A stretch of DNA of 64,000 bases from Phycisphaerales bacterium (GTDB lineage Bacteria; Planctomycetota; Phycisphaerae; Phycisphaerales; UBA1924): positions 1 through 64,000 of the forward strand of contig JADLFE010000020.1 of assembly GCA_020845755.1 (NCBI GenBank), given 5' to 3'. Below are positions 55,902-64,000 of this stretch, in pieces. Under the pieces are notes generated by a model. The model was not told the origin of the DNA and searched no databases. It was given only the letters and a program-made list of their open reading frames with translations. The translations under genes were made by a program, and so were the position numbers. The first letter of the stretch is position 1. The number at the start of each line of letters is the position of its first letter.

Positions 55902-57092
55902 CTATTTGAACACCATCGCCGGCTCGAGATTCACGACTTTTCGCGCACTCAGCGTTGCGGAGACAACACCTACCAGAAGCACGGCGCAGGCCGCGAAGAC
56001 CATCGTCGACGCCATGATCCGATACGGCATGGCGTCGGACTTGGCGAACGTGCCGATCGCAGTCGAGAGCCCGATCCCCAGGCCATAGCCCGTCGACCCC
56101 GCGAGCGCCGCCTGCGTCGAGACCATCAGCAGGACCAGCCAGTTCGAGGCGCCGAGCGCCTTGAGCACCGCGTAATACCGCAGATTCTCGTTCGTGAACA
56201 GATACAGCAGGAGCGCGCTCACCGCCACGCCCGTCACCACGCCGATCCCCACGATCATCGCGATGCGCTTCACCACGCCGGTGGTCTCGACGTAATACCA
56301 ATAGGTGTCGTCGCAGAACTCCGCCGCCGTCCGAGCCCGCAGGCCCGTCAGCGTTGTGACCCGGCGCGCCAGGCCGGCCGCATCCTCTCCCGCCGCCGCC
56401 TTCACCAGCACGAACGACAGAAGATTCCGCTCTTTCGGATGGATCGCCACCGCGCGCGAATACGTCGTGTACACGATCGGCTTGGACAGGAACCTTGTCC
56501 CCAGGTCGGCGAACGCCCCCACCACCACCCGATGATCGTTGATCTGCAGCTCGTCGCCGACCCGCAGCGGGCGCGTCGGCCCCGACAGATCAAGCTCCTG
56601 AAAGCCCGGCCTCTCCTCGCGCGGCGCGATCGGCATGCGCAGGAGCGTCCCCGCGCTGGTGTGGTCCACGATCGCCATCTCGTTCTGGCGCAGGATCCAC
56701 GCCGAGTTGTCGATGATGTGCTCGGGCGCGCCCAGAAGCGTCGCGTCATCGACGCCGATGAGCAGCACCGGCTGGAACGCGCCGCTCGAAAGGCGCGCCC
56801 GCAGCGTCGCGGTGTGCAGAGGCACCGCCCAGGCCACGCCCTCGATCCCTCGCACGCGATCAAGCGCCGTCTCGGGCATCGCGATCGGCTCGTCGGCGTA
56901 CTGCACCGCCGCGTCCATCACCCACACGTCTGCCTGCGGGATGTCGGTCACCAGCGCGTAGCTGCGCTCCATCATGCCGTGAAACATGCTGAGCATGTGC
57001 GTAATCAGGAACGTGCACACCAGCACGCCGAAGACAACACCCATCCACTTGGTGGGGTCGCCCAGGAGCATTCGCACGGCGATGCGGAGCAT
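55902..57092 (-). CDS. FtsX/DevC-like ABC transporter permease
   Basis: A 396-residue permease: N-terminal helix (WMGVVFGVLVCTFLITHML), a large extracytoplasmic domain with MacB/DevC-like strands (about residues 40-260), and three C-terminal FtsX helices (IVGIGVVTGVAVSALLLYLF, LLMVSTQAALAGSTGYGLGI, MVFAACAVLLVGVVSATLS). No ATPase or membrane-fusion partner is adjacent; flanking genes are divergent or convergent and unrelated. It must work with an ATPase encoded elsewhere, or be a remnant of a larger system. Confidence 0.83.
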   Translation of the reverse strand: MLRIAVRMLLGDPTKWMGVVFGVLVCTFLITHMLSMFHGMMERSYALVTDIPQADVWVMDAAVQYADEPIAMPETALDRVRGIEGVAWAVPLHTATLRARLSSGAFQPVLLIGVDDATLLGAPEHIIDNSAWILRQNEMAIVDHTSAGTLLRMPIAPREERPGFQELDLSGPTRPLRVGDELQINDHRVVVGAFADLGTRFLSKPIVYTTYSRAVAIHPKERNLLSFVLVKAAAGEDAAGLARRVTTLTGLRARTAAEFCDDTYWYYVETTGVVKRIAMIVGIGVVTGVAVSALLLYLFTNENLRYYAVLKALGASNWLVLLMVSTQAALAGSTGYGLGIGLSTAIGTFAKSDAMPYRIMASTMVFAACAVLLVGVVSATLSARKVVNLEPAMVFK

Positions 57093-57143
57093 GAGAAAGC
57101 GTAGTGCGCGGCTCTCGCGATCTCCCTGCCGTTAGAATCCGCC

Positions 57144-58982
57144 ATGCACATCGCTGACGCCGCATGTTTCACGCTGGGCGCCGCCCAGCACTTGCCGCTC
57201 CTGACCACCATCGCCGCGGGCTTTGCCGCGGCGTGGCTCCTGGGCTTGCTCACGCACAAGCTCGGCTTGTCCCCGATCGTCGGGTACCTTCTCGCGGGCG
57301 TCGCCATTGGTCCGCACACGCCCGGATTCACAGGCGACGTCGCGCTCGCCCAGCAGTTGGCGGAGGTCGGGGTCATCCTCCTCATGTTCGGCGTGGGCAT
57401 GCACTTCCACCTCAAGGACCTCTGGGCAGTCAAGTCGGTCGCCATCCCCGGCGCGATCGGCCAGAGCCTGATCGCCACGCTCGCCACCGGCGCCATCCTG
57501 CACTTCATGGACTGGCCCTTCAGGTCGGGACTGGTCTTGGGAATGGCGATGGCCGTCGCGAGCACCGTGGTGTTGCTCCGCGTGCTCATCGACAAGGGAA
57601 TGCTCAATTCCAGCCACGGCCATGTCGCGGTCGGCTGGTTGATCGTTGAGGACATTCTGACCGTGCTGGTGCTCGTCATGGTTCCGGTCTTCTCGACCAG
57701 CGACTCCAGCGCCGCTCCCGCGCAGGGCGCCGATGCCCTCAAGGCGCTCGTCTGGGCCGTTACCAAACTGGCCGCACTCGTCGCGATCATCCTCTTCGCG
57801 GGATCGCGCGTTGTTCCTTGGATCCTGGCCCGCGTGGCGTCTCAGCGCTCCAGCGAGCTCTTCACTCTGACCGTTCTGGTGCTCTCGGTGACCATCGCCG
57901 TCGGCTCCGCGACCATCTTCGGAGCTTCGGTCGCCCTCGGCGCCTTCCTCGCCGGCATCGTGGTCGCGCAATCGCCCGTCAGTCATCAGGCCGCCGCCGA
58001 CGCCCTCCCGATGCGCGACGCGTTCGCTGTGCTTTTCTTCGTTTCTGTCGGCATGCTCTTCGACCCACGTTTCATCGTTGAGCACCCCGGCATCGTGCTC
58101 GCCGGGCTCGCCGTGGTGCTCCTCATCAAGCCTCTGGCCGCGCTCGTCATCGTCGCGATCCGCGGCTACCCGGCCCGAACCGCACTCACCGTGGCCATCG
58201 GTCTCGCCCAGATCGGCGAGTTCTCCTTCATTCTTGCCCAGGCCGCCAGGGATCACGGGCTGCTTCCCCACCAGGCCATGAACGTGCTTGTCGCCACCGC
58301 CATGGTCTCGATCACCATCAACCCCCTGCTCTTTCGATCCCTCGACCCGATCGAACGATTCCTGCAGCGACACCCTCCCCTCTGGCGCTGGCTCAACGCC
58401 CGACACGAACGCCACACCGCCAGCCTGAACTTGTCAGCCCAGCAGGCGGTCGCGACAACCGACAAGCCGCTCGCGGTCATCGTGGGTTACGGCCCGGTGG
58501 GCCGACTCGTCGACGCGTTGCTGCGCGACGCCGGGCTGCACACGGTCATCGTCGACCTGAACATCGACACCGTCCGAGCGATCTCGAAAGCGGGACACAC
58601 CGCGATCTACGGCGATGCAACCCGCCGCGAGGTGCTCGAGCACGCGGGCGTCCGCAAGGCCGTGCACCTGGTCGTCACGCTCCCTCAGAACGACGGGCGA
58701 TTGTCGCTTGTCGCCATGGCCAAGCAGATCAACCCGACCCTTGAGGTCACGGTACGTGCGAGATACCTGGCCGAGCGCGACCCGCTGCAGACCGCGGGCG
58801 CAAGCACGGTGGTTTGTGAAGAGGGAGAGGCGGGAATCCGGATGGCCCGTGTCGTGCTGGAAAAGCGCGGACTGGAGACAGTCCAGATCGACAAGCTCCT
58901 GACCGCCGTCCGCTCGCTCTGGCGAATGGAGCACGGGCTGATGGCCGAAGCAAATCCTCAACCACCGGCGCCCTCCGCATGA
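57144..58982 (+). CDS. Kef/YbaL-type cation:proton antiporter
   Basis: A 612-residue CPA2-family antiporter. Twelve or so helices begin with GLSPIVGYLLAGVAIGPHTPG, with conserved acidic segments (AEVGVILLMFGVGMHFH; GQIGEFSFILAQAAR). A C-terminal TrkA-N (RCK) domain from about residue 445 has the nucleotide loop VIVGYGPVGRLVDALL. It resembles YbaL/KefB and probably exports K+ under stress. No KefF/KefG ancillary protein is nearby. Confidence 0.9.
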   Translation: MHIADAACFTLGAAQHLPLLTTIAAGFAAAWLLGLLTHKLGLSPIVGYLLAGVAIGPHTPGFTGDVALAQQLAEVGVILLMFGVGMHFHLKDLWAVKSVAIPGAIGQSLIATLATGAILHFMDWPFRSGLVLGMAMAVASTVVLLRVLIDKGMLNSSHGHVAVGWLIVEDILTVLVLVMVPVFSTSDSSAAPAQGADALKALVWAVTKLAALVAIILFAGSRVVPWILARVASQRSSELFTLTVLVLSVTIAVGSATIFGASVALGAFLAGIVVAQSPVSHQAAADALPMRDAFAVLFFVSVGMLFDPRFIVEHPGIVLAGLAVVLLIKPLAALVIVAIRGYPARTALTVAIGLAQIGEFSFILAQAARDHGLLPHQAMNVLVATAMVSITINPLLFRSLDPIERFLQRHPPLWRWLNARHERHTASLNLSAQQAVATTDKPLAVIVGYGPVGRLVDALLRDAGLHTVIVDLNIDTVRAISKAGHTAIYGDATRREVLEHAGVRKAVHLVVTLPQNDGRLSLVAMAKQINPTLEVTVRARYLAERDPLQTAGASTVVCEEGEAGIRMARVVLEKRGLETVQIDKLLTAVRSLWRMEHGLMAEANPQPPAPSA

Positions 58983-59034
58983 GGCGCTCGCCCGGGCCCC
59001 GTGCCTCGATTCAGCTCAACCGAGATCAGGCAAA

Positions 59035-59072
59035 GCAGGCCTGCGCTTGCCCCTCGGCGAGCCCAGGCCTGC
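59035..59072. other. stem-loop between convergent genes
   Basis: GCAGGCCTG (59035-59043) pairs perfectly with CAGGCCTGC (59064-59072), with a further CGC/GCG inside. There is no T tract on either side, so it is not a classical terminator, but it may end transcription or protect both 3' ends. Confidence 0.5.
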
Positions 59073-59111
59073 ACGAAGTCCCGTCCGCGCTGATGCTCTC
59101 AACGCGGCGAT

Positions 59112-60227
59112 TTACCCATTCACGCTCATCACCACCTTGATCCCGTCGCCGGAGATCATGGTTTCGAACGCCTTCTTGAAGTTCTCGATCGGCATCTCGT
59201 GGGTGATGATGTCATCCAGTTCAAGCCGCCCGGAGAGCAGCAGCGATTCCATCTGGTACCACGTCTCGAACATCTTGCGCCCGTTGATGCCCAGCACCGT
59301 CGCGCCCTTGAACACCACGTGCTGGTTCCAATCGAACACCAGCGGCTTGCTGGGAATCCCCAACAGCGCCGCCGTCCCGCCGTTGCGCAGCGCGCGGAAG
59401 CCAAGGTCGAAGCTCGACGCCGCCCCCGACATCTCCAGCAGCACGTCCGGGCCGTCGCCGCGGCAAGCCTTCCGCACCTCGCCGACCCAGCCATCGCCCT
59501 GGCGCGCGTCGAAGACCTCGACCGCGCCCAGCTTCCTGGCCAACGCCAGCCGACGCGGATCAATATCCGTGCAGAAAATCCGGCTCGCGCCCGCGGCCTT
59601 GGCCACCGTCACCGCCATCAGCCCGATGATCCCCACACCCGTGATCAGCACCGTCTTGGCCGAGACGCCCGCGGCCATCACGGTGTGGACCGCGTTGCCG
59701 AGGGGATCGAGCACCGCCGCGACCTTGTCAGGGATGCTCGGGTGCACGGGCCACACGTTCTCTTCCGGCACACAGACGTAATCCGCGAAGCACCCGTCAC
59801 GATCGACGCCGATGATCTTCGTGTCGGCCGCGATGTGGGCGTTGCCCGTCCTCGCGTTGTAGTCCAGCCACGCCGTCGTGTGTCCTTCGGCGCTGACGCG
59901 CAGCCCGGGCTTGTACTTCGTCACCGCCGAGCCGACTTCCTCGATCACGCCCACGAACTCATGGCCCGTGACGATGCCGACCGGAATTCGCCCCGCAGCC
60001 CATGTGTCCCACTCCCAGATATGCCGGTCCGTGCCGCAGATGCCAACCTTCGACACGCGGATCAGCACGTCCCGCGCCCCGCACACCGGCTTGGGACGGG
60101 CGGCGTCAAACTTCAATTCCGTGCCCGCGTGATGCTTGAACAACGCTCTCATGGTGCCCCGCTTTCCGGTAGGAAGTTCAACCGATACCGGGGCCGACTT
60201 CGTGGCTCCGCGTGTAACCGTTGACAT
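59112..60227 (-). CDS. tdh: threonine-3-dehydrogenase-like zinc alcohol dehydrogenase lacking structural zinc ligands
   Basis: A 371-residue medium-chain dehydrogenase closest in pattern to L-threonine 3-dehydrogenase. The catalytic zinc set Cys64 (VGICGTDRHIWEW), His89-Glu90 (VTGHEFVG), LDPLGNAVHT, the Rossmann loop GVGIIG, and NGRKMFETWY near the C-terminus are all TDH-like. The structural zinc loop (four Cys in E. coli Tdh, CGHCRNC...C) is retained in length, but its Cys are replaced by Ala119, Asp122, Ala125 and Ala133. The ATG at 60227 with aaaggtg upstream adds about 25 residues before the usual start; MRALFKHH at 60152 is the alternative. The glycine-forming partner kbl is not adjacent. 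Confidence 0.85.
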   Translation of the reverse strand: MSTVTRGATKSAPVSVELPTGKRGTMRALFKHHAGTELKFDAARPKPVCGARDVLIRVSKVGICGTDRHIWEWDTWAAGRIPVGIVTGHEFVGVIEEVGSAVTKYKPGLRVSAEGHTTAWLDYNARTGNAHIAADTKIIGVDRDGCFADYVCVPEENVWPVHPSIPDKVAAVLDPLGNAVHTVMAAGVSAKTVLITGVGIIGLMAVTVAKAAGASRIFCTDIDPRRLALARKLGAVEVFDARQGDGWVGEVRKACRGDGPDVLLEMSGAASSFDLGFRALRNGGTAALLGIPSKPLVFDWNQHVVFKGATVLGINGRKMFETWYQMESLLLSGRLELDDIITHEMPIENFKKAFETMISGDGIKVVMSVNG

Positions 60228-60483
60228 GGTTTTCACCTTTCTGGCCCCGGCACGAATCTCCGACCGGCGCCTCTTCAATGGTGTCCCCCCCCACCCCGAA
60301 GGTCAATCAAATCCAACGTCCTCAAACTGGGGCTCTTGACCCCCCTCCCGGCCTGTCTTCCCTCCGCATGTGGCTATTTGCTATTTGGTTCTTGATCTCC
60401 CTCCCCGTCACGCCAGCGCAACTTGACGCTCCGGCGCTCAATCCGCTGAACCACCAAGCCGGGCGTGAGGTATCCTGTTGTAT

Positions 60484-61740
60484 ATGTCTTTCGATGGGGT
60501 CTTCCAATCCCGGTCCCCCGCTGCCACAGCCCAGCCACACGGGGCCGGCTCACCCGCCACCCACCTCTACCTCGCCACCACCTTCTCGGGCGGGCGAAAG
60601 ATCGGGGTCCGTCAGGCCCGCGACCAGCGCCACCTGGCGGAGCAACTCCGGCGTGAGCAGATGGTGCCCACACGCGTCTGGACCCTTCCGGTCGGGCTGG
60701 CTGGCTCGGGCTCGTCCAAGGTCAGCCTGAAGAACCAGGCCGAAGTCCATCTTCAACTCGCCCAACTTCTCACGCGCGGCGTGCCGCTGGTCGAAGCGCT
60801 GGATGTCACCGCCTCGGCCGTCGCGCCCCGCGTTCGCCCCCGCATCGAGCGGATGCGCGACCTCGTCTCCGCCGGTTCGAGTTTCGCGGATGCCGCCCAA
60901 TCGGTCGAGGTGTTCGATCCCATCACGGTCGCGGTGTATCGCGCATCCGAACGGTCGGGCGACCTCGGAGGCGCGGCCCGCCAACTCATGACGACCACCC
61001 GCCGCCAACTCGCCATCGCGGGCAAGGCGATCACGCTCATCATCTATCCAGCGATCGTGCTCACGATCAGCGTCATCGTCACGACCTTCCTCCTCATGTT
61101 CGTCGTCCCCAAGATAGGCGACGCCATCGCCAAGGCCGGCGGTGAGATCCCCGCCTTTACCCAACTCCTCATCAGCACCGGCACGATCATGCGCGACCAG
61201 TGGGCGTGGGTGCTTGCGGGGTTCGGGCTGATCATCACCTCCGCCGTCGTCGCCCGCACCATCATTATCGCCGCCATCGTCGCGCTCTCGCGCCGCCTGC
61301 CGTTTGTCCGTCCGGTGCTCGAGGCCCAGGAATCGGCCCGATTCTTCACCGTCATGGCCGCCATGAGCCGCTCCGGCGTCACGCTCGCCGATTCGCTCGC
61401 GACCGCGACCGGCGCGGTCAGCGATCCCGTGCTGGTGAAGCAACTCACCCGCCTCCGAACGAAACTCGTCGAAGGCGGCGTGCTCCGCTCGCTCATTCAA
61501 GAGGTCGAGGCCCTGCCGCTCACCACGCGCCGACTGCTCATCGCGGCCGAACGCGCCGGCGACCTGCAGGAGGCCTTCGACACGCTCGCGGACGATGCGA
61601 CGGCCGACCTCGAACGCCGCTCCACGCGCCTCATGGCCGCCCTGGAGCCGGCGCTCATCGTGATGATGTTCCTCATGGTCGGGACGCTGGTGCTCTCGAT
61701 CATGACCCCGCTGATCAAGATGGCGGGGAATGTGCAATAA
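60484..61740 (+). CDS. gspF: type II secretion / type IV pilus inner-membrane platform protein
   Basis: A 418-residue GspF/PilC protein, the inner-membrane platform of a pseudopilus machine. It has two repeated T2SSF domains: QLAQLLTRGVPLVEALDVTA...FDPITVAVYRASERSGDL and FFTVMAAMSRSGVTLADSLATA...LLIAAERAGDLQEAF. Hydrophobic helices follow each one. The first 60 residues are a divergent cytoplasmic part. The start at 60484 (ATG) has GAGG about 15 bases upstream. First gene of the gspF-gspG-pseudopilin run to the window edge. Confidence 0.92.
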   Translation: MSFDGVFQSRSPAATAQPHGAGSPATHLYLATTFSGGRKIGVRQARDQRHLAEQLRREQMVPTRVWTLPVGLAGSGSSKVSLKNQAEVHLQLAQLLTRGVPLVEALDVTASAVAPRVRPRIERMRDLVSAGSSFADAAQSVEVFDPITVAVYRASERSGDLGGAARQLMTTTRRQLAIAGKAITLIIYPAIVLTISVIVTTFLLMFVVPKIGDAIAKAGGEIPAFTQLLISTGTIMRDQWAWVLAGFGLIITSAVVARTIIIAAIVALSRRLPFVRPVLEAQESARFFTVMAAMSRSGVTLADSLATATGAVSDPVLVKQLTRLRTKLVEGGVLRSLIQEVEALPLTTRRLLIAAERAGDLQEAFDTLADDATADLERRSTRLMAALEPALIVMMFLMVGTLVLSIMTPLIKMAGNVQ

Positions 61741-61765
61741 GCAGATTGACGGAAAAAGAGCCCGA

Positions 61766-62182
61766 ATGGAGAAGCCTGCCGTGAAGAAGAATCGATTCCA
61801 TGCCCGCGCGTTCTCGCTCCTTGAACTCATGCTCGTCGTCGCGATCATCGCGGTGCTCTCGGGTATCGTCGCCTTCAACGTGATCGCCGGCGGCGAAAAG
61901 GCCAAGAACAAGGCGACCATGGCAACCATGGATATCGTCGCCAGCGGCCTCAAGCAGTACAACCTCGACAACAGCGCGTTCCCGCCCACCATTGCCTCGC
62001 TCTATGCCGCCAAAATCCTTGACGCCGCCAAGCCCGCCAAGGACGGCTGGGGCTCCGACCTCATCTACTCGCCGCAGGGCCTCAACGGCCAGGACTTCAC
62101 GCTCCGCTCTTCCGGGCCCGACAAGCAATCCGGAACGCCCGACGACATCGACTACTTCACCATGAACAAACAGGGCCAGTAG
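61766..62182 (+). CDS. gspG: type II secretion major pseudopilin GspG
   Basis: A 138-residue pseudopilin. The prepilin peptidase signal is ARAFSLLELMLVVAIIAVLSG, cleaved before Phe with Glu at +5, followed by GspG-type DGWGSDLIYSPQG and GPDKQSGTPDDI (calcium-site region). A longer in-frame start at 61730 would overlap gspF by 11 bases. Followed by a repeat tract and two more pseudopilins. Confidence 0.93.
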   Translation: MEKPAVKKNRFHARAFSLLELMLVVAIIAVLSGIVAFNVIAGGEKAKNKATMATMDIVASGLKQYNLDNSAFPPTIASLYAAKILDAAKPAKDGWGSDLIYSPQGLNGQDFTLRSSGPDKQSGTPDDIDYFTMNKQGQ

Positions 62183-62187
62183 ACCCA

Positions 62188-62205
62188 GAGTCGTGAGTCG
62201 TGATG
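62188..62205. repeat. 7-bp tandem repeat between gspG and the next pseudopilin
   Basis: GAGTCGT-GAGTCGT-GATGG; the same heptad family as in mqnE (GAGTCAC) and at 36983 (GGAGTCG). Confidence 0.65.
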
Positions 62206-62287
62206 GATCGTCCACCTGCGGACACCCTGAGTCATGTTCCCAAAGTTTGCTCTGTGCGATGTGCTCATTGAGATTTGAGATTCTTCC

Positions 62288-62950
62288 ATGCCCTCCCGCC
62301 GCGGCCTGACATTCCTGGAAACGCTCTTCGCCTCGGCGCTCCTGGCGCTCGTCGCGGCCGCGGTCTTCGGAGCACTTTCCTTCGTCCTCGGGCGTCAGCA
62401 TCACGAGCAGCGCACACTCGCGGCCTATGAACTCGCCAATCGCATCATCCTCCAGTATCTTGACGATCCAGATCAACTCCCCGATCAGGCGCTCCCGCTG
62501 GAATACGGTAAGGACCGATTCCGCTGGACACTCACCATCGCGCCCGTCACGGTCACCGCGGCCAACGAGGCGCCCAAGGACGCGGCCGAGACCCGGCGTT
62601 CGCTGCTCGACCGGGTCACGCAGATCTCGGTTCGCGTGTGGCTGGGCGAGGAGTCCGGGGGCTCGCGCGATTTCGAGCCCGATTCGCCGATGCCCAGGGC
62701 CGCCCTCTCCCGCATCATGTACCCGATGGCGTATCGGAATCCGGATTCGTTCGATCGCCTCATCAACACCGACGCCGGACGCCGACGCCTCTTCGACGAC
62801 ATGACAGGCGGGAGCGACCGATCGACCCCGGCCGGGGCGCGTCCGAGTTCGCCCTCTCAGCCCGCCACTCCCAGGGGCGCCACGCCTACGTCACCTCCCA
62901 AGCCGGTCGGAACACGCCCCAGGACCCGCCCGTCGGGAGGTGGCACGTGA
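62288..62950 (+). CDS. minor pseudopilin, GspI-like
   Basis: A 220-residue protein with a short basic leader and prepilin helix (RGLTFLETLFASALLALVAAA), Glu at +5 relative to the cleavage site. A globular part contains YELANRIILQYL and RFRWTLTIAPV. The C-terminal 50 residues are Pro/Arg/Ser/Thr-rich. Position after gspG and the RFRWT-like segment suggest GspI, but assignment among I/H/J is tentative. Its stop overlaps the next start by 4 bases. Confidence 0.78.
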   Translation: MPSRRGLTFLETLFASALLALVAAAVFGALSFVLGRQHHEQRTLAAYELANRIILQYLDDPDQLPDQALPLEYGKDRFRWTLTIAPVTVTAANEAPKDAAETRRSLLDRVTQISVRVWLGEESGGSRDFEPDSPMPRAALSRIMYPMAYRNPDSFDRLINTDAGRRRLFDDMTGGSDRSTPAGARPSSPSQPATPRGATPTSPPKPVGTRPRTRPSGGGT

Positions 62951-63987
62951 GCCGCTCGTCCCATCGATTCGCGCGCGGCTTCACGCTGCTTGAGGTCATT
63001 CTGGCCTCGTCGATCGGCGCGCTGGTCCTGATCGGCGCGCTCGGTGTGCTCATGACGCTGCAGCGCAGTGACCGCCTCGCCGGAGCGAGATTCGAACGCA
63101 TCACCGAGTCCGAGCGCCTCCACAAGATTCTGGCCCGGGCGTTCTCGAATCTTCTTATGTCCTCGCGCCCGGCCGCGAACAACCGCGCGGGCGAGAACGA
63201 CCCGAACGCGGCCCCCCCCGCGCCCCCGCCACCGCCCCGCCTGATCCTCTCGCGCGATCCTCAGTTGGCGGGGGTTCTCCTGCGGCGCTCCGACAACAGC
63301 CAGGGCGGCCCGGGTGCGGGCGTGGCGCAGCGAGTCGAGATGGTCCTGTCGCGCTCACCGGTGCCCGTGCGCTCCAAGGCCGAGGATGTCGCCTACGCCA
63401 CGCTGCGCGAGAACGAGGACAGCATGTTCGCGGACAACGACACAGACTCGGGCGTGATGTCCAAGTTGTCGCAGTCCACCGCCGGCGTGTCCCAGGCCTA
63501 CCGGGGCGTGCTCGAACTCCGTCCGACGCTGGATCCGCGCGATCCGGGCGAGCTTGCCCCGGACCGGCCGCAGACCTACTCGCTCTGGTGGCGCCCGCTC
63601 CCCTCCTTGGGAGACGACGGCACGCCGGTCGGCACGGCGCCCCCTCCGCCGGTCGAGTTGATGGACCGCCTCGTCTATTTCCACGTGCAGATGTTCGACG
63701 ATTCGCAGATGAAGGATGAACTCATCGGCACCGGCGAGCGCGACCTCCCCGGCTATGTCCAGGTCGAGATCGAGAGCGTCGAGGGCCTCTGGCGCAAGTG
63801 GATGTTCGAGGTGGACTGGAACAGCGGGAGCGAAGTTCGCGGCGCCACCGGCGCCGACGAGGGGGGCGACAACGCGGAGAACGCAGGCAATCAACCAGAC
63901 GGATCGGGCAACCAGGGCGGCTCGCCCCTCAACCCCGGCGGCTCGAAGAACGCACCCCAGAGCCCCGGGAAGGCTGGCAAGGAATGA
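62947..63987 (+). CDS. minor pseudopilin, GspJ-like
   Basis: A 346-residue protein beginning with GTG (overlapping the previous TGA). It has the leader SRSSHRFARG and helix FTLLEVILASSIGALVLIGAL. It is large for GspJ because it carries a Pro-rich loop (AAPPAPPPPPRL, from 63212) and a Gly/Asn/Ser-rich C-terminal tail from about residue 300 (GNQPDGSGNQGGSPLNPGG). The globular part ends WRKWMFEVDW. The TGA overlaps the start of the next frame. Confidence 0.78.
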   Translation: MSRSSHRFARGFTLLEVILASSIGALVLIGALGVLMTLQRSDRLAGARFERITESERLHKILARAFSNLLMSSRPAANNRAGENDPNAAPPAPPPPPRLILSRDPQLAGVLLRRSDNSQGGPGAGVAQRVEMVLSRSPVPVRSKAEDVAYATLRENEDSMFADNDTDSGVMSKLSQSTAGVSQAYRGVLELRPTLDPRDPGELAPDRPQTYSLWWRPLPSLGDDGTPVGTAPPPPVELMDRLVYFHVQMFDDSQMKDELIGTGERDLPGYVQVEIESVEGLWRKWMFEVDWNSGSEVRGATGADEGGDNAENAGNQPDGSGNQGGSPLNPGGSKNAPQSPGKAGKE

Positions 63988-64000
63988 ACATCGCCCGATC
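63984..64000 (+). CDS. start of the next secretion gene (truncated by window edge)
   Basis: ATG at 63984 overlapping the preceding TGA (ATGA), with aagga immediately upstream; only five codons (MNIAR) are visible. By position the product may be GspK, but nothing in the sequence shows it. Confidence 0.45.

Overview
This window is a 64 kb, GC-rich bacterial chromosome segment. Gene content points to the Planctomycetota, most likely the class Phycisphaerae. The pointers are a Ser/Thr kinase fused to TPR repeats, a futalosine-route menaquinone enzyme (MqnE), PEP-CTERM-like and dockerin-like secreted proteins, an AbgT transporter, several ExbB/ExbD genes, WcaF-type acetyltransferases and type II secretion pseudopilins. 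The assignment is inferred from family content, not from a marker gene. I see no prophage, insertion sequence, CRISPR array or integrase.

Layout. 1-3288: the end of nuoG (complex I), a small membrane protein and hisS. 3443-3941: three minus-strand tRNAs (Tyr, Thr, Ser). 4075-6923, minus strand: abgT, coaC and rpoZ. 7260-11419: two conserved small proteins, dnaK and an orphan. 11715-18711: TPR kinase, beta-helix protein, methyltransferase, mqnE carrying an unusual in-frame insert, and a small gene. 18680-25748: zinc-ribbon membrane protein, mini-ORF, pheT, dockerin protein, ilvE, queD and htrA. 25734-29371, minus strand: exbB-exbD-exbD-DUF486-SLC13. 29471-35123, minus strand: Cthe_2159-like carbohydrate-binding beta-helix, lamin-tail/PEP-CTERM protein, diguanylate cyclase and a partner of unknown function.

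35178-40549: a surface-polysaccharide locus with a GT4 glycosyltransferase, three WcaF-like acetyltransferases and a pyruvyltransferase-like gene on the opposite strand. 40755-41000: a terminator, two tRNA-Tyr-like elements with abnormal stems, and a G-tract array. 41089-44103, minus strand: a receiver-like protein, groES, a 76-aa gene and groEL. 44426-47261: rmuC, a beta-barrel-like protein and tRNA-Ala. 47510-52245: two secreted metallophosphoesterases flanking an internally duplicated secreted protein. 52483-60227: chrA, two small exported proteins, an aquaporin, an orphan ABC permease, a Kef-type antiporter and a threonine dehydrogenase lacking its structural zinc ligands. 60484-end: gspF, gspG and further pseudopilins, running off the edge.

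The best leads for undescribed biology are: (1) degenerate 7-bp tandem repeats in several gene gaps, in both gaps of the groES-orf-groEL operon, and inside mqnE as translated sequence; (2) the pair of tRNA-Tyr-like elements; (3) the phosphoesterase / duplicated-LTxxQR-protein cluster; (4) the zinc-less threonine dehydrogenase; (5) a histone-H1-like tail on IlvE.
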